Positions 15,865-24,207 of a DNA stretch of 40,808 nucleotides are shown here, in pieces. The notes beneath the pieces were generated by a model, which did no database searches, was not told the DNA's origin, and saw only the letters and a program-made list of their open reading frames with translations. Origin of the DNA: Variovorax sp. (lineage in GTDB: Bacteria > Pseudomonadota > Gammaproteobacteria > Burkholderiales > Burkholderiaceae_C); NCBI GenBank assembly GCA_004210915.1, contig SEGS01000025.1, positions 1 to 40,808 on the forward strand, in the 5' to 3' direction. A program made the position numbers and the translations under genes. How positions within the stretch are numbered: position 1 is the first letter of the stretch; each line of letters starts with the position of its first letter.

Positions 15865-16767
15865 TCACGGCGTGGGTTCCTCGTCCGGGCACAGCAGTTC
15901 GGCCGCGAAGGACTCGGTCAGCGCAGCGACGTCGTCGCGCTGTTTGAACAGGATGCCGGCCGTGTCGACCACCACTTCGGGATCGAGTTCCACCGTGTCG
16001 AGCGCGACGAGCGCACGCGCCCACTCGACGCTTTCGGCAATGCCGGGCGCGCGCTGAAACGCGCTGGCGAAGGGCGCGCTGCGCACACGGCCGACGAATG
16101 CCGCCACCTGCGCGGACAGCGTTTCGCTCGCCTCGGGCACCTGGCCGCGCACGATCGCCAGCTCGCGCTCGCGCTCGGGGTAGTCGAGCCAGTGATAGAG
16201 GCAACGGCGCTTCACGGCATCGTTCAGATCGCGCGTGCGGTTGCTGGTCAGGATCGTGACGGGCGGCACCACCGCACGCACGGTGCCCAGCTCGGGAATG
16301 CTGACCTGGTACTCGCCGAGGTACTCAAGAAGGAACGCTTCGAAGGGCTCGTCCGCACGATCGACCTCATCGATCAGCAGCACCGCGCCGGGTGCCGGGG
16401 TCTGCAACGCTTGCAGCAGCGGGCGGCGGATCAGGTAGTGCGGCTGGTAGACCTCGGCTTCCACGTCGCGTGCGGCGCCCGATGCCTCGGCCGCGCGCAT
16501 GTGCAGCAGTTGCGCCGCGTAGTTCCACTCATAGAGCGCCTCGCGCTGCTCCAGGCCGTCGTAGCACTGCAGGCGCAAGAGCTCGCGCTGCAACGCCTTC
16601 GACAGCGCCTTGGCGAGCTCGGTCTTGCCGACGCCCGGTTCCCCTTCCAGCAGCAACGGCCGCTGCAGTTTGAGCGCGAGGAAAACGGCCGTGGCGAGGC
16701 GCCGGTCGGCGAAATAGCCTGCGCGACGCAGGCCTTCGACGACGGCATCGATAGAGGGAAAAGTCAT
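15865..16767 (-). CDS. coxD: CoxD-type MoxR-family AAA+ ATPase
   Basis: This 300-residue AAA+ ATPase of the MoxR group acts as a chaperone in metal-site assembly of CoxL-type enzymes. It has Walker A GEPGVGKTE (42-50), Walker B VLLIDEVD (129-136), a sensor-1 region TILTSNRTRDLNDAVKRRCLYHW, and the YEWNYAAQLLHMR segment typical of CoxD. It lies 10 bases after coxM and precedes the VWA partner coxE, the usual MoxR-VWA pairing. Confidence 0.92.
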   Translation of the reverse strand: MTFPSIDAVVEGLRRAGYFADRRLATAVFLALKLQRPLLLEGEPGVGKTELAKALSKALQRELLRLQCYDGLEQREALYEWNYAAQLLHMRAAEASGAARDVEAEVYQPHYLIRRPLLQALQTPAPGAVLLIDEVDRADEPFEAFLLEYLGEYQVSIPELGTVRAVVPPVTILTSNRTRDLNDAVKRRCLYHWLDYPERERELAIVRGQVPEASETLSAQVAAFVGRVRSAPFASAFQRAPGIAESVEWARALVALDTVELDPEVVVDTAGILFKQRDDVAALTESFAAELLCPDEEPTP

Positions 16768-16777
16768 CCGCGCCAGC

Positions 16778-17569
16778 TTAGCCGAGCGCGCTCTTCACCG
16801 CTCGCTGCGTCAGGACGCTGATCAGGTTCGCACGGTAAGCGGCGGAGGCATGAAGGTCGCTGTTGAGCTCACCCGATTCGATCTTCACCGCAGCGGCCGC
16901 TTCGGGGGTGAAACTCTTCGTCAGCGCGTCTTCGAGCCCCGAGTGCCGGAAGACGCCATTGCCCGCGCCCGTGACGGCCACGCGCACGCCGCTGTCGTAC
17001 TGCGCGACGAACACGCCAACCAGCGGAAAGTGCGATGCCTTCTGCCGCAGCTTTTCGTAGACGGCGCGCTTGGGGATGGGGAAGCGGATCGCCGTGATCA
17101 GTTCGCCGTCTTCCAGCGCCGTCGTGAACAGGCCCTGGAAGAAATCGTCGGCCGCGATCTCTCGCTTGTTCGTGATGACGGTCGCGGCCGAGCCCAGCAC
17201 CGCGCTCGGATAGCACGCGGCCGGGTCGTTGTTGGCGACCGAGCCGCCAATGGTTCCCATCGCGCGCACCTGGCGGTCGCCGATGCGGGACGCCAGGTCA
17301 GCCAGCGCAGGGTAGGCGGCCTTGACCTCGGGGCTGTTGGCCACGTCGAGGTGACGCGACATGGCGCCGATGGTGAGGCTGCCAGCGTCTTTCTTGATGC
17401 CGGTCAGTTCCGCGATGCCGCTGAGGTCGACCAGTTGCTCGGGCGCCGACAGGCGCAGCTTCATCGAGGCCAGCAGGGTCTGGCCGCCAGCCAGCGGCTT
17501 GCCGCCCGCGCCAGCCAGTTGAACCGCGTCGGCCACCGAAGCGGGACGTTCGAGAGTGAAGGCGTACAT
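16778..17569 (-). CDS. coxM: FAD-binding medium subunit of form II CoxSLM hydroxylase
   Basis: This is the flavoprotein subunit that passes electrons from the iron-sulfur subunit to an acceptor. The 263-residue length is slightly below the 285-290 of classical CoxM. FAD motifs are visible: PLAGGQTLL (25-33) and TIGGSVANNDPAA (106-118). The C-terminal CO_deh_flav_C-like part contains KASHFPLVGVFVAQYDSGVRVAVTGAG. It is the third gene after coxS and coxL, the S-L-M order typical of form II clusters. The small gap to coxL (21 bases) indicates co-transcription. Confidence 0.93.
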   Translation of the reverse strand: MYAFTLERPASVADAVQLAGAGGKPLAGGQTLLASMKLRLSAPEQLVDLSGIAELTGIKKDAGSLTIGAMSRHLDVANSPEVKAAYPALADLASRIGDRQVRAMGTIGGSVANNDPAACYPSAVLGSAATVITNKREIAADDFFQGLFTTALEDGELITAIRFPIPKRAVYEKLRQKASHFPLVGVFVAQYDSGVRVAVTGAGNGVFRHSGLEDALTKSFTPEAAAAVKIESGELNSDLHASAAYRANLISVLTQRAVKSALG

Positions 17570-17590
17570 GGTGTGTTTTCCTTCTGTGTG

Positions 17591-20035
17591 TCAGGCGGCC
17601 GGACGGCCCTGGGTGCTGGCGGCCAGCGACGGAATCTGCGGTTGCTGCGTCGGCGTGGTGGCGCCCTTCTGCATGGCCTCCCACACGCGGTGCGGGGATG
17701 CCGGCATGTCGAAATCCTTCACGCCCAGCGGGGCCAGCGCGTCCAGCACGGCATTGATGACCGCCGGCGGCGAACCGATCGCGCCGGCCTCGCCGCAGCC
17801 CTTCGAGCCGATCGGGTTGTGCGTGCAGGGCGTGCTCAACGTGTCGAGCTTGAAGTTGGGAAAGTCGGCCGCGCGCGGCATGGCGTAGTCCATGAAGCTG
17901 CCGGTGAGCAGTTGGCCGGTTTCGTTGTCGTACACGCAGTTTTCCATCAGCGCCTGGCCGATGCCCTGCACCACGCCGCCATGCACCTGGCCCTCCACGA
18001 TCATCGGGTTGATGATGGTGCCGAAGTCGTCCACCGCCGTGAACCGGTCGATGGTGACTTCGCCCGTCTGCTTGTCGATCTCGACCTCGCAGATGTGCGT
18101 GCCGGCCGGGTAGGTGAAGTTGGTCGGGTCGTAGAAAGCCGTCTCGTTCAGGCCCGGCTCCAGCTTGTCGAGCGGGTAGTTGTGCGGCACGTAGGCCGTC
18201 AACGCCACCGTGCCGAAGGGGATCTTCTTGTCGGTGCCCTTGACGGTGAACTCGCCGTTGGCGAAGTCGATGTCGGCGTCGCTCGCCTCCATCAAATGCG
18301 CGGCGATCTTCTTGGCCTTGGTCTCGATCTTGTCGAGCGCCTTCATGATCGCGGTGCCGCCGACCGACAGCGAGCGGGAGCCGTAGGTGCCCATGCCGAA
18401 GGGCACGCGGCCGGTGTCGCCGTGCACGATGTCAACGTTCTCGACCGGAATGCCCAGCCGTGCGGCGACCAGTTGCGCAAAGGTTGTCTCGTGCCCCTGC
18501 CCGTGGCTGTGCGAGCCGGTGAACACCGTCACGCTGCCCGTCGGGTGCACACGGACCTCGCCGGCCTCGAACAGGCCGGCGCGCGCACCGAGCGCGCCCG
18601 CCACGTTCGACGGCGCGAGGCCGCAGGCCTCGATGTAGCTGGAGTAGCCGATGCCGCGCAGCTTGCCGTTCTTCTCGCTCTCGGCCTTGCGCGCCGCCAG
18701 GCCCGAGACCTCGGCCAGTTCGTTCGCACGCGTGAGCAGTGCCGGGAAGTCGCCCGTGTCGTACTGCAGCGCGACCGGTGTCTGGTACGGGAAGCTGGTG
18801 ATGAAGTTGCGGCGGCGGATCTCGTCCTGCGCGAGGTTCATTTCCCACGCGCAGCGGGTAACCAGTCGCTCGAGCAGGTAGGTGGCCTCGGGCCGCCCTG
18901 CCCCGCGGTACGCATCGACAGGCGCGGTGTTGGTGAACCAGGCATCGACCTCGACGTAGATCTGCGGCGTGGCGTACTGACCCGCCAGCAGCGTCGCATA
19001 AAGGATGGTCGGGATCGCCGTGGAGAAGGTCGACAGGTACGCGCCAAGGTTGGCGTCGGTGTGCACGCGCATGGCCAGGAACTTGCCGTCCTTGTCCATC
19101 GCCATTTCGGCGTGGCTCACATGATCGCGGCCGTGCGCGTCGCTGAGGAAGGCTTCGGAGCGCTCGCCCGTCCACTTGATACTGCGGTTGAGCTGCTTGG
19201 CGGCCCAGGTCAGGCACACGTCTTCGGCGTACAGGTAGATCTTCGAGCCGAAGCCGCCGCCGACGTCGGGCGCGATCACGCGCACCTTGTGCTCGGGCAG
19301 ACCGAGCACAAAGGCCGTCATCAGCAAGCGCTCGACGTGCGGGTTCTGGTTGCTCACGTAGAGAACGTATTCCTCGGTCGCGCGGCTGTAGTTGCCGATG
19401 GCGACGCGCGGCTCGATGGCATTGGGGATCAAGCGGTTGTTGACGAGGTCCAGCGTCGTCACATGCGCTGCGTTCGTGAACGCAGCATCGACGGCGGCCT
19501 TGTCGCCCAGCGTCCACTTGTAGCACTGGTTGTCGGGCGCCTCGTCGTGGATGGTCACGCCGCTGGCCTTCTTCGGGGCATCGGCCACGCTCACCAGCGC
19601 CTGGTGCACGTCATAGTCGACCACGACGGCCTCGGCCGCGTTCTTCGCCTGCTCGACCGTCTCGGCCACGACCATCGCGACATGGTCGCCGACGTAGCGC
19701 ACCTTGTTGATCGCGAGGATCGGGTGCAGCGGCTCCTTCATCGGCGTGCCGTCGGGGTTGTTGATGAGCCAGCCGCAGGGCAACCCGCCCATCTTGCCTT
19801 CGATGTCCTTGCCGCTGAAGATGCCGACCACGCCGGGCATCTTCATCGCCTCGGCGATGTCGACGGACTTGACGGTGGCGTGTGCGTGCGGCGAGCGCAC
19901 GAAGACGCAATGGGCCTGGTTGCCCATCGTGATGTCGTCGGTGTAGTTGCCCGCGCCGGTGAGGAAGCGGTAGTCCTCCTTGCGCCGGATGGCCTCGCCG
20001 ATGTGCGGCAGCTTTGCGAAGTCGGGTGCACCCAT
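17591..20035 (-). CDS. coxL: Molybdopterin-binding large subunit, form II CoxL
   Basis: This is the catalytic subunit of a xanthine-oxidase-family molybdenum hydroxylase, 814 residues. It carries the aldehyde oxidase/xanthine dehydrogenase a/b hammerhead (about 20-135), GGGFGSK in the Mo-binding domain, and the conserved catalytic glutamate in KGCGEAGAIGSPPA (E749). The active-site loop reads AYRGAGR at 375-381, the form II signature. The cysteine-containing AYXCSFR of true CO dehydrogenase, which holds copper, is absent. So the CoxL name reflects homology, and the substrate is unknown; an aldehyde, N-heterocycle or other compound is possible. I chose the ATG at 20035, ten bases after the coxS stop; an ATG at 20116 would lie inside coxS. 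Confidence 0.94.
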   Translation of the reverse strand: MGAPDFAKLPHIGEAIRRKEDYRFLTGAGNYTDDITMGNQAHCVFVRSPHAHATVKSVDIAEAMKMPGVVGIFSGKDIEGKMGGLPCGWLINNPDGTPMKEPLHPILAINKVRYVGDHVAMVVAETVEQAKNAAEAVVVDYDVHQALVSVADAPKKASGVTIHDEAPDNQCYKWTLGDKAAVDAAFTNAAHVTTLDLVNNRLIPNAIEPRVAIGNYSRATEEYVLYVSNQNPHVERLLMTAFVLGLPEHKVRVIAPDVGGGFGSKIYLYAEDVCLTWAAKQLNRSIKWTGERSEAFLSDAHGRDHVSHAEMAMDKDGKFLAMRVHTDANLGAYLSTFSTAIPTILYATLLAGQYATPQIYVEVDAWFTNTAPVDAYRGAGRPEATYLLERLVTRCAWEMNLAQDEIRRRNFITSFPYQTPVALQYDTGDFPALLTRANELAEVSGLAARKAESEKNGKLRGIGYSSYIEACGLAPSNVAGALGARAGLFEAGEVRVHPTGSVTVFTGSHSHGQGHETTFAQLVAARLGIPVENVDIVHGDTGRVPFGMGTYGSRSLSVGGTAIMKALDKIETKAKKIAAHLMEASDADIDFANGEFTVKGTDKKIPFGTVALTAYVPHNYPLDKLEPGLNETAFYDPTNFTYPAGTHICEVEIDKQTGEVTIDRFTAVDDFGTIINPMIVEGQVHGGVVQGIGQALMENCVYDNETGQLLTGSFMDYAMPRAADFPNFKLDTLSTPCTHNPIGSKGCGEAGAIGSPPAVINAVLDALAPLGVKDFDMPASPHRVWEAMQKGATTPTQQPQIPSLAASTQGRPAA

Positions 20036-20045
20036 GTCGTTCCCC

Positions 20046-20561
20046 TTAGGCCGTGACGGCCGTGGTGGTCGTGCCGGCGGTCTTGATCGGCTCGCCCGAA
20101 GCCATCGCCTCACCACCCATGATCACGGCCTTGACGATGTTCTGGTAGCCGGTGCAGCGGCACAGGTTGCCGTCGAGAAGCGCGCGCACCTCGGTCTCGC
20201 TCGACTTCGGATGGTGGGTGCACAGGTCGATCGCGCTCATCACCATCCCCGGGGTGCAGAAGCCGCATTGCAGGCCGTGGCACTCCTTGAAGGCCGCCTG
20301 CATGGGGTGCATGGTGCCGTCGGGTTGCGCGATGCCTTCGATCGTGGTGATGTTCTTGTTGGCCACCTGCGCCACCAGCACGTTGCAGGACTTGATCGCC
20401 CGCCCCTCCACATGCACGGTGCAGGCGCCGCACTGGGCGGTGTCGCAGCCGACGTGGGTGCCGGTGAGGTGGAGGTGCTCGCGGATCGCGTGCACGAGGA
20501 AGGTGTTGGGCGGTGCGTCGACCGTGACCGCGCGGCCGTTGACCGTGAGCTGAACCTGCAT
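20046..20561 (-). CDS. coxS: Iron-sulfur small subunit of form II CoxSLM hydroxylase
   Basis: This 171-residue subunit with two [2Fe-2S] clusters moves electrons from the molybdenum site to FAD. The plant-ferredoxin-type cluster ligands are C39, C44, C47 and C59 in [17 protein letters not shown] and the following segment. The second cluster has C99, C102, C134 and C136 (QCGFCTPG and CRCTGYQNI). I chose the ATG at 20561, which follows an AGGAGA ribosome site (20569-20574). A longer in-frame extension to 20789 would run through the divergent control region. It is the first gene of the cox operon. The last 20 residues are a non-conserved T/A-rich tail. Confidence 0.94.
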   Translation of the reverse strand: MQVQLTVNGRAVTVDAPPNTFLVHAIREHLHLTGTHVGCDTAQCGACTVHVEGRAIKSCNVLVAQVANKNITTIEGIAQPDGTMHPMQAAFKECHGLQCGFCTPGMVMSAIDLCTHHPKSSETEVRALLDGNLCRCTGYQNIVKAVIMGGEAMASGEPIKTAGTTTTAVTA

Positions 20562-20742
20562 GTGGCTGTCTCCTGCGAAGGGTGATGGCTGAATTCGGCG
20601 AACTGCATCTTCGGCGCCGGTCCGGGGGGCAACCCTAGGCAAAACCCTAGACGCTTGCGCGCTTGCCCTGAAATTCTCAAAATGAAACAGCGCACCGCCC
20701 GACAAGAAGCCACCCACAAGACGCAACCCGAGACAACCTCCG
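20562..20742. promoter_or_regulatory. Divergent control region between coxS and the AcoR-like regulator
   Basis: These 181 bases separate two divergently read genes. They hold two direct repeats (GCAACCCTAG at 20629-20638 and GCAAAACCCTAG at 20639-20650) and a pair of TGAAA motifs 14 bases apart (20669-20673 and 20683-20687). I found no sequence close to the sigma-54 consensus on either strand. These repeats are the best candidates for regulator binding. Confidence 0.5.
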
Positions 20743-21903
20743 ATGCTCCCGTCCGCCACCGCCTTGTCGCCCGAACGCGCCGCGCGCATCGCACAGGCCC
20801 GCCATCAAGTCATCGAAAGGGCCGCGTCGTTCGACCCGGCCTGCAGCGTCGGTCCGTCCATCGAGCCGTGGATCACCCGGTCCTGGCAGCGCTGCCTGGC
20901 GGCCGGACAGCGGCCGCAGCAGCGCGTGGCCTTCGACGCCGTGCCACGCGCACTCGCCCGCCGAACCACTGACACGCAGCAGCACCTCATCACCGCCGCC
21001 GGGCCGGTGCTCGACAGGCTGGCCCGTGCCATTGCCGACACCCGCTACTTCGCCGTGCTGACCGACGCGCGCGGCATCGTGGTCGACGTGCGTGGCGTAC
21101 CGGCCAACGCCGAGCGGCCCGCGATCGACATCGCACGCGTGGGCGTCGACCTGTCGGAGCGCGCGGTCGGCACCACCGCCATCGGTGCCGCACTGGCCGA
21201 GTTGCAACCGGTGTGGCTGCATCGCGGCGAGCATTTCTTCGACGACACCAGCCTCTACAGCTGCGCCGGTGCACCGCTCTTCGGCCCCGACGGACGCTGC
21301 GTTGGCATGCTCGACCTCACGGGCGTGAACGTGCTTGAACGCCCCGAGCTCAAACACCTGGCGGCCCTGTCGGCACGGAGCATCGAGAACGCGCTGGTGT
21401 TGCAGCAGCCGCATGCGCTCCGTGTGCGGCTGAACTGGCCGGGCTACGGCGGCCATACCGACGCCGAAGGTCTTCTCTGCCTCGATGCCGACGGCCGCGT
21501 GATCGCCAGCAACGCTGCCGCGCGCGAGATGCTTTACCCGCCGCATGCGCCCATGGCCGCCGGTGCCGCGCCCGCCGCGCCGATGCACGCCAGCGACCTG
21601 TTCGCGATGTCGTGGACCATGCTGTGGGATGCCGCCCAGCGGGCGGACGATGCGGTCCTCGAAGTGCCGCTCTGGTCGGGCCTGCGCCTGCAGGCGAGAC
21701 CGCAGGCCCCGGCGCGCTCGCAAGCGGCCGCACCACGGGCCGCATCACCGCCTCCCCGCCTGCGCGAGCTGGAGACCGCGCTCATCCGCAAGGCCGTCGA
21801 CGACGCGCGCGGCAACGTGGCCGAAGCCGCTCGGTTGCTGGGCATCAGCCGCGCGACGGTGTACCGCAAACTGGCACGCAGCGGGCACAACAGTCCGCGT
21901 TGA
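20743..21903 (+). CDS. AcoR-like GAF/Fis-HTH regulator lacking the AAA+ domain
   Basis: This 386-residue transcription regulator resembles AcoR-type activators. It has an N-terminal [14 protein letters not shown] segment, a GAF sensor (about 80-215, with [20 protein letters not shown] and [30 protein letters not shown]) and a short PAS-like stretch from about 225. The C-terminal Fis-type helix-turn-helix ([20 protein letters not shown]) ends near 380. The AAA+ module of about 230 residues that normally sits between sensor and HTH, with its GAFTGA sigma-54 contact, is missing; a P/A-rich linker (about 320-340) stands in its place. The frame is intact. It is divergent from coxS and is its likely regulator. 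Confidence 0.85.
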   Translation: MLPSATALSPERAARIAQARHQVIERAASFDPACSVGPSIEPWITRSWQRCLAAGQRPQQRVAFDAVPRALARRTTDTQQHLITAAGPVLDRLARAIADTRYFAVLTDARGIVVDVRGVPANAERPAIDIARVGVDLSERAVGTTAIGAALAELQPVWLHRGEHFFDDTSLYSCAGAPLFGPDGRCVGMLDLTGVNVLERPELKHLAALSARSIENALVLQQPHALRVRLNWPGYGGHTDAEGLLCLDADGRVIASNAAAREMLYPPHAPMAAGAAPAAPMHASDLFAMSWTMLWDAAQRADDAVLEVPLWSGLRLQARPQAPARSQAAAPRAASPPPRLRELETALIRKAVDDARGNVAEAARLLGISRATVYRKLARSGHNSPR

Positions 21904-21934
21904 AACTGCGCGAAGCGGACGCCGTGCGCTGACC

Positions 21935-22720
21935 TCAGCCCGGCAGCGCGACCACCACCGCCGATTCGTCCACCGTCGCCGTCACCCGCTGACGCGAGCG
22001 CAGCCCGCTGCCGCTGGCCGCGAAACCCACCAGCTGAAGCCCGTTGCCCAGCGCCATCACGATCTCGTCCCCGCTGTCGCCGCGCGCCACCTTGGCGACG
22101 GTGCCGGTGAGTCGATTGCCGCGCCCGCGCTGCGCGGCATCGGCGCGCTGGACTTGAACCGCGGTGGCCTTGCAAAGCGCGATCGCCGTCATGCCTTCTG
22201 CCAGGCCCAGCAATTCGACGCTCTCCTGCGTGATGCGGGCGGCGATCGTGCCGGCCTCGCCGTCGCTGTTCAGGAGCGCCATGCGCACGCACACCACCGG
22301 ACCGTTGCGTTCGAGCGCGCTCACGATCGCGGGCAACTGGTTGCGCATGCTGGTGCGAATCGAAAGGCGCGAGACGGCGGTGGCCGCACCGGCGGAACCA
22401 GCTGCACCGGCCCTCGGAACCTGCACCGCGCTTCGTGCCGCGGCGTGCGCATCGGCCAGCGACAGCAGTTGCCGCCCCTGGCCCGTCAATGTGGCGCCGC
22501 CACCGCCCGCGCCACCGACGGCCCGTTCTACCAGCGCGACCCCGGCCAGGTTCGTCAGCGTCGCAATCGCCTGCCACGCGGCCTTGTAGCTCACGCCCGC
22601 ATCGCGCGCGGCCTGCGAGATGCTGCCGGTGCGGCCGACGCCGCGGAGGATGTCGATGCGTTTGTCGCTCGGACCGTGGCCGAGGGCATCGTTGAAACGG
22701 GGCGTGGTGGATGCTGCCAT
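21935..22720 (-). CDS. modE: Molybdate-responsive regulator ModE
   Basis: ModE binds molybdate and represses molybdate uptake genes. The 261-residue protein has an N-terminal winged helix-turn-helix (about 25-90, with GSISQAARDAGVSYKAAWQAI and GGGGATLTGQG in the wing). Two TOBE/Mop oxyanion-binding domains follow at about 118-185 (SMRNQLPAIVSALERNG) and 190-258 (RGNRLTGTVAKVARG). I used the ATG at 22720; a GTG one codon upstream (22723) is also possible. It is divergent from modA, and a candidate operator lies between them. Confidence 0.94.
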   Translation of the reverse strand: MAASTTPRFNDALGHGPSDKRIDILRGVGRTGSISQAARDAGVSYKAAWQAIATLTNLAGVALVERAVGGAGGGGATLTGQGRQLLSLADAHAAARSAVQVPRAGAAGSAGAATAVSRLSIRTSMRNQLPAIVSALERNGPVVCVRMALLNSDGEAGTIAARITQESVELLGLAEGMTAIALCKATAVQVQRADAAQRGRGNRLTGTVAKVARGDSGDEIVMALGNGLQLVGFAASGSGLRSRQRVTATVDESAVVVALPG

Positions 22721-22750
22721 CACGCCATTGTGCGGCGGCGGTCTACACTC

Positions 22751-22775
22751 GCGCTATTCCCTTGATGAATAGCGC
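22751..22775. promoter_or_regulatory. Candidate ModE operator in the modE-modA intergenic region
   Basis: A perfect palindrome GCGCTAT-N11-ATAGCGC sits between the divergent modE and modA genes. The known E. coli ModE site has CGnTAT-type outer arms at almost the same spacing (6-12-6 compared with 6-11-6 for the inner six bases here). It covers an ATG at 22765, which argues for the downstream ATG as the modA start. Confidence 0.7.
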
Positions 22776-22785
22776 ACCGTTCTCC

Positions 22786-23550
22786 ATGCACATCCCTCCA
22801 AGCCGATGGCTCTCCGCGCTATGCGTCGCGCTCCTGTCGTTGGCCGGCGCCACAGCGTCCGCGCAGGAACTCGTGGTCTCGGCCGCGGCCAGCCTCACCA
22901 ACGCCTTCCAGGCGATAGGCAAATCCTTCGAGCAAAGCAAACCGGGCACAAAAGTCATCTTTAATTTCGCTGCGTCGGGCCCGCTGCTCGCGCAGATCCA
23001 GCAAGGGGCGCCGGTCGACGTTTTCGCATCGGCCGACCAGGACACGATGAACCGCGCAGCCACGGCCCGGCTGCTGAACGACAGCACGCGCGTTGACTTC
23101 GCGCAGAACACCCTGGTGCTGATCGTGCCCGCCGCAGCCGGGCAAGCGCCGAAGCAGCTGAGCGAGCTGACCGGCGCCGGCTACAGGCGGATTGCCGCGG
23201 GCACGCCGACCACCGTGCCCGTGGGCCGCTACACGATGGGCGCGATCGAGCAGGCCGGCCTCACGGCGGCGCTGCAGCCCAAGTGGATCTATGGCGAGAG
23301 CGTGCGCCAGGTGCTCAACTACGTCGCGCGCGGCGAAGTCGATGCGGGCTTCGTCTACCGCACCGACGCACTGATCGAGCCAGACAAGACGCGCATCGCG
23401 CTGACCGTGCCGACCATTTCGCCCGTGAGCTACCCGATCGCGCAGGTCGCCGCCAGCAAGAACGCGGCGCTCGCGAAAGACTTCATCGCCTTCGTGCGCA
23501 GCGCGCCGGGGCAGGAAGCGCTGCAGCGCTTCGGTTTCTCGAAGCCCTGA
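22786..23550 (+). CDS. modA: Molybdate ABC transporter substrate-binding protein
   Basis: This is the periplasmic molybdate receptor. The 254-residue precursor has a Sec signal peptide (residues 1-26, SLAGATASAQ). The ligand-contact segments typical of ModA follow: VVSAAASLTNAF, FNFAASGPLLAQIQQGAPVDVFASAD, and ARGEVDAGFVYRTDA. The ATG at 22765 is an alternative start but falls inside the candidate ModE operator, so I prefer 22786, although no strong ribosome site is visible for either. The modB start follows four bases after the stop. Confidence 0.93.
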   Translation: MHIPPSRWLSALCVALLSLAGATASAQELVVSAAASLTNAFQAIGKSFEQSKPGTKVIFNFAASGPLLAQIQQGAPVDVFASADQDTMNRAATARLLNDSTRVDFAQNTLVLIVPAAAGQAPKQLSELTGAGYRRIAAGTPTTVPVGRYTMGAIEQAGLTAALQPKWIYGESVRQVLNYVARGEVDAGFVYRTDALIEPDKTRIALTVPTISPVSYPIAQVAASKNAALAKDFIAFVRSAPGQEALQRFGFSKP

Positions 23551-23553
23551 CCG

Positions 23554-24207
23554 GTGCTGGTTCCGCTCTGGCTCACGCTCAAGGTCGCGCTGATCGCCAC
23601 GCTGCTGGCGGGCGTGGCCGGTGTCGGTCTCGCCTGGTGGATGGCGCGGCGCCGCTTCGCGGGCCACAGCCTGGTCGATGCGGTGCTGATGCTGCCGATG
23701 GTCTTGCCGCCCACGGTGCTCGGTTACTACCTGATCGTGCTGATCGGCCGCAACGGCGTGCTGGGGCAGTACCTGGACCGCTGGTTCGGCATCAACCTCA
23801 TGTTCACCTGGCAGGGGGCGGTGATCGCTGCCTCCATCGTGTCGCTGCCGCTGGTCTACAAGGCGGCGCGCGCGGCCTTCGAGGACGTCGATGGCCGCTT
23901 CGCGCATGCGGCGCGCACGCTCGGCGCGGGTGAGCTGGAGGTCTTTCTTCGCGTGAGCCTGCCTTTGGCCGTGCGCGGCATTGCGGCGGGGCTGATGCTG
24001 GCGTTCGCGCGGGCCATGGGCGAGTTCGGCGCGACGCTGATGATCGCGGGCAACCTGCCGGGCAAGACGCAGACGCTGTCGATCGCGGTCTACGACGCGG
24101 TGCAGGCCGGCAACGACGCCCAGGCGCTGTGGCTCACGCTGGTGATCTCGGTCGTTTGCATCACCGTGCTGGTCGGCTCCAGCCGCTTGCTGCAGGCGAG
24201 GCATTGA
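23554..24207 (+). CDS. modB: Molybdate ABC transporter permease
   Basis: This 217-residue membrane subunit forms the molybdate path through the inner membrane. It has five hydrophobic helices and the ABC-permease coupling motif in AARTLGAGELEVFLRVSLPLAVRGIAAG. The family segments MLPMVLPPTVLGYYL and ARAMGEFGATLMIAGNLPGKTQTLSIAVYDAVQAG also match ModB. Translation begins at a GTG codon four bases after modA. Its stop shares a base with the modC start. Confidence 0.94.
   Translation: MLVPLWLTLKVALIATLLAGVAGVGLAWWMARRRFAGHSLVDAVLMLPMVLPPTVLGYYLIVLIGRNGVLGQYLDRWFGINLMFTWQGAVIAASIVSLPLVYKAARAAFEDVDGRFAHAARTLGAGELEVFLRVSLPLAVRGIAAGLMLAFARAMGEFGATLMIAGNLPGKTQTLSIAVYDAVQAGNDAQALWLTLVISVVCITVLVGSSRLLQARH

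Noticed and set aside
16850..20056. Very long plus-strand open frame of 1068 codons
   Set aside because: It lies antisense to coxM and coxL, which have clear domain motifs. Its translation is rich in R, H, V and D with no recognisable domain, as expected for the mirror frame of GC-rich genes.
17591..20561. True aerobic CO dehydrogenase (form I)
   Set aside because: The active-site loop is AYRGAGR without the copper cysteine, and gene order is S-L-M, so CO oxidation cannot be assumed.
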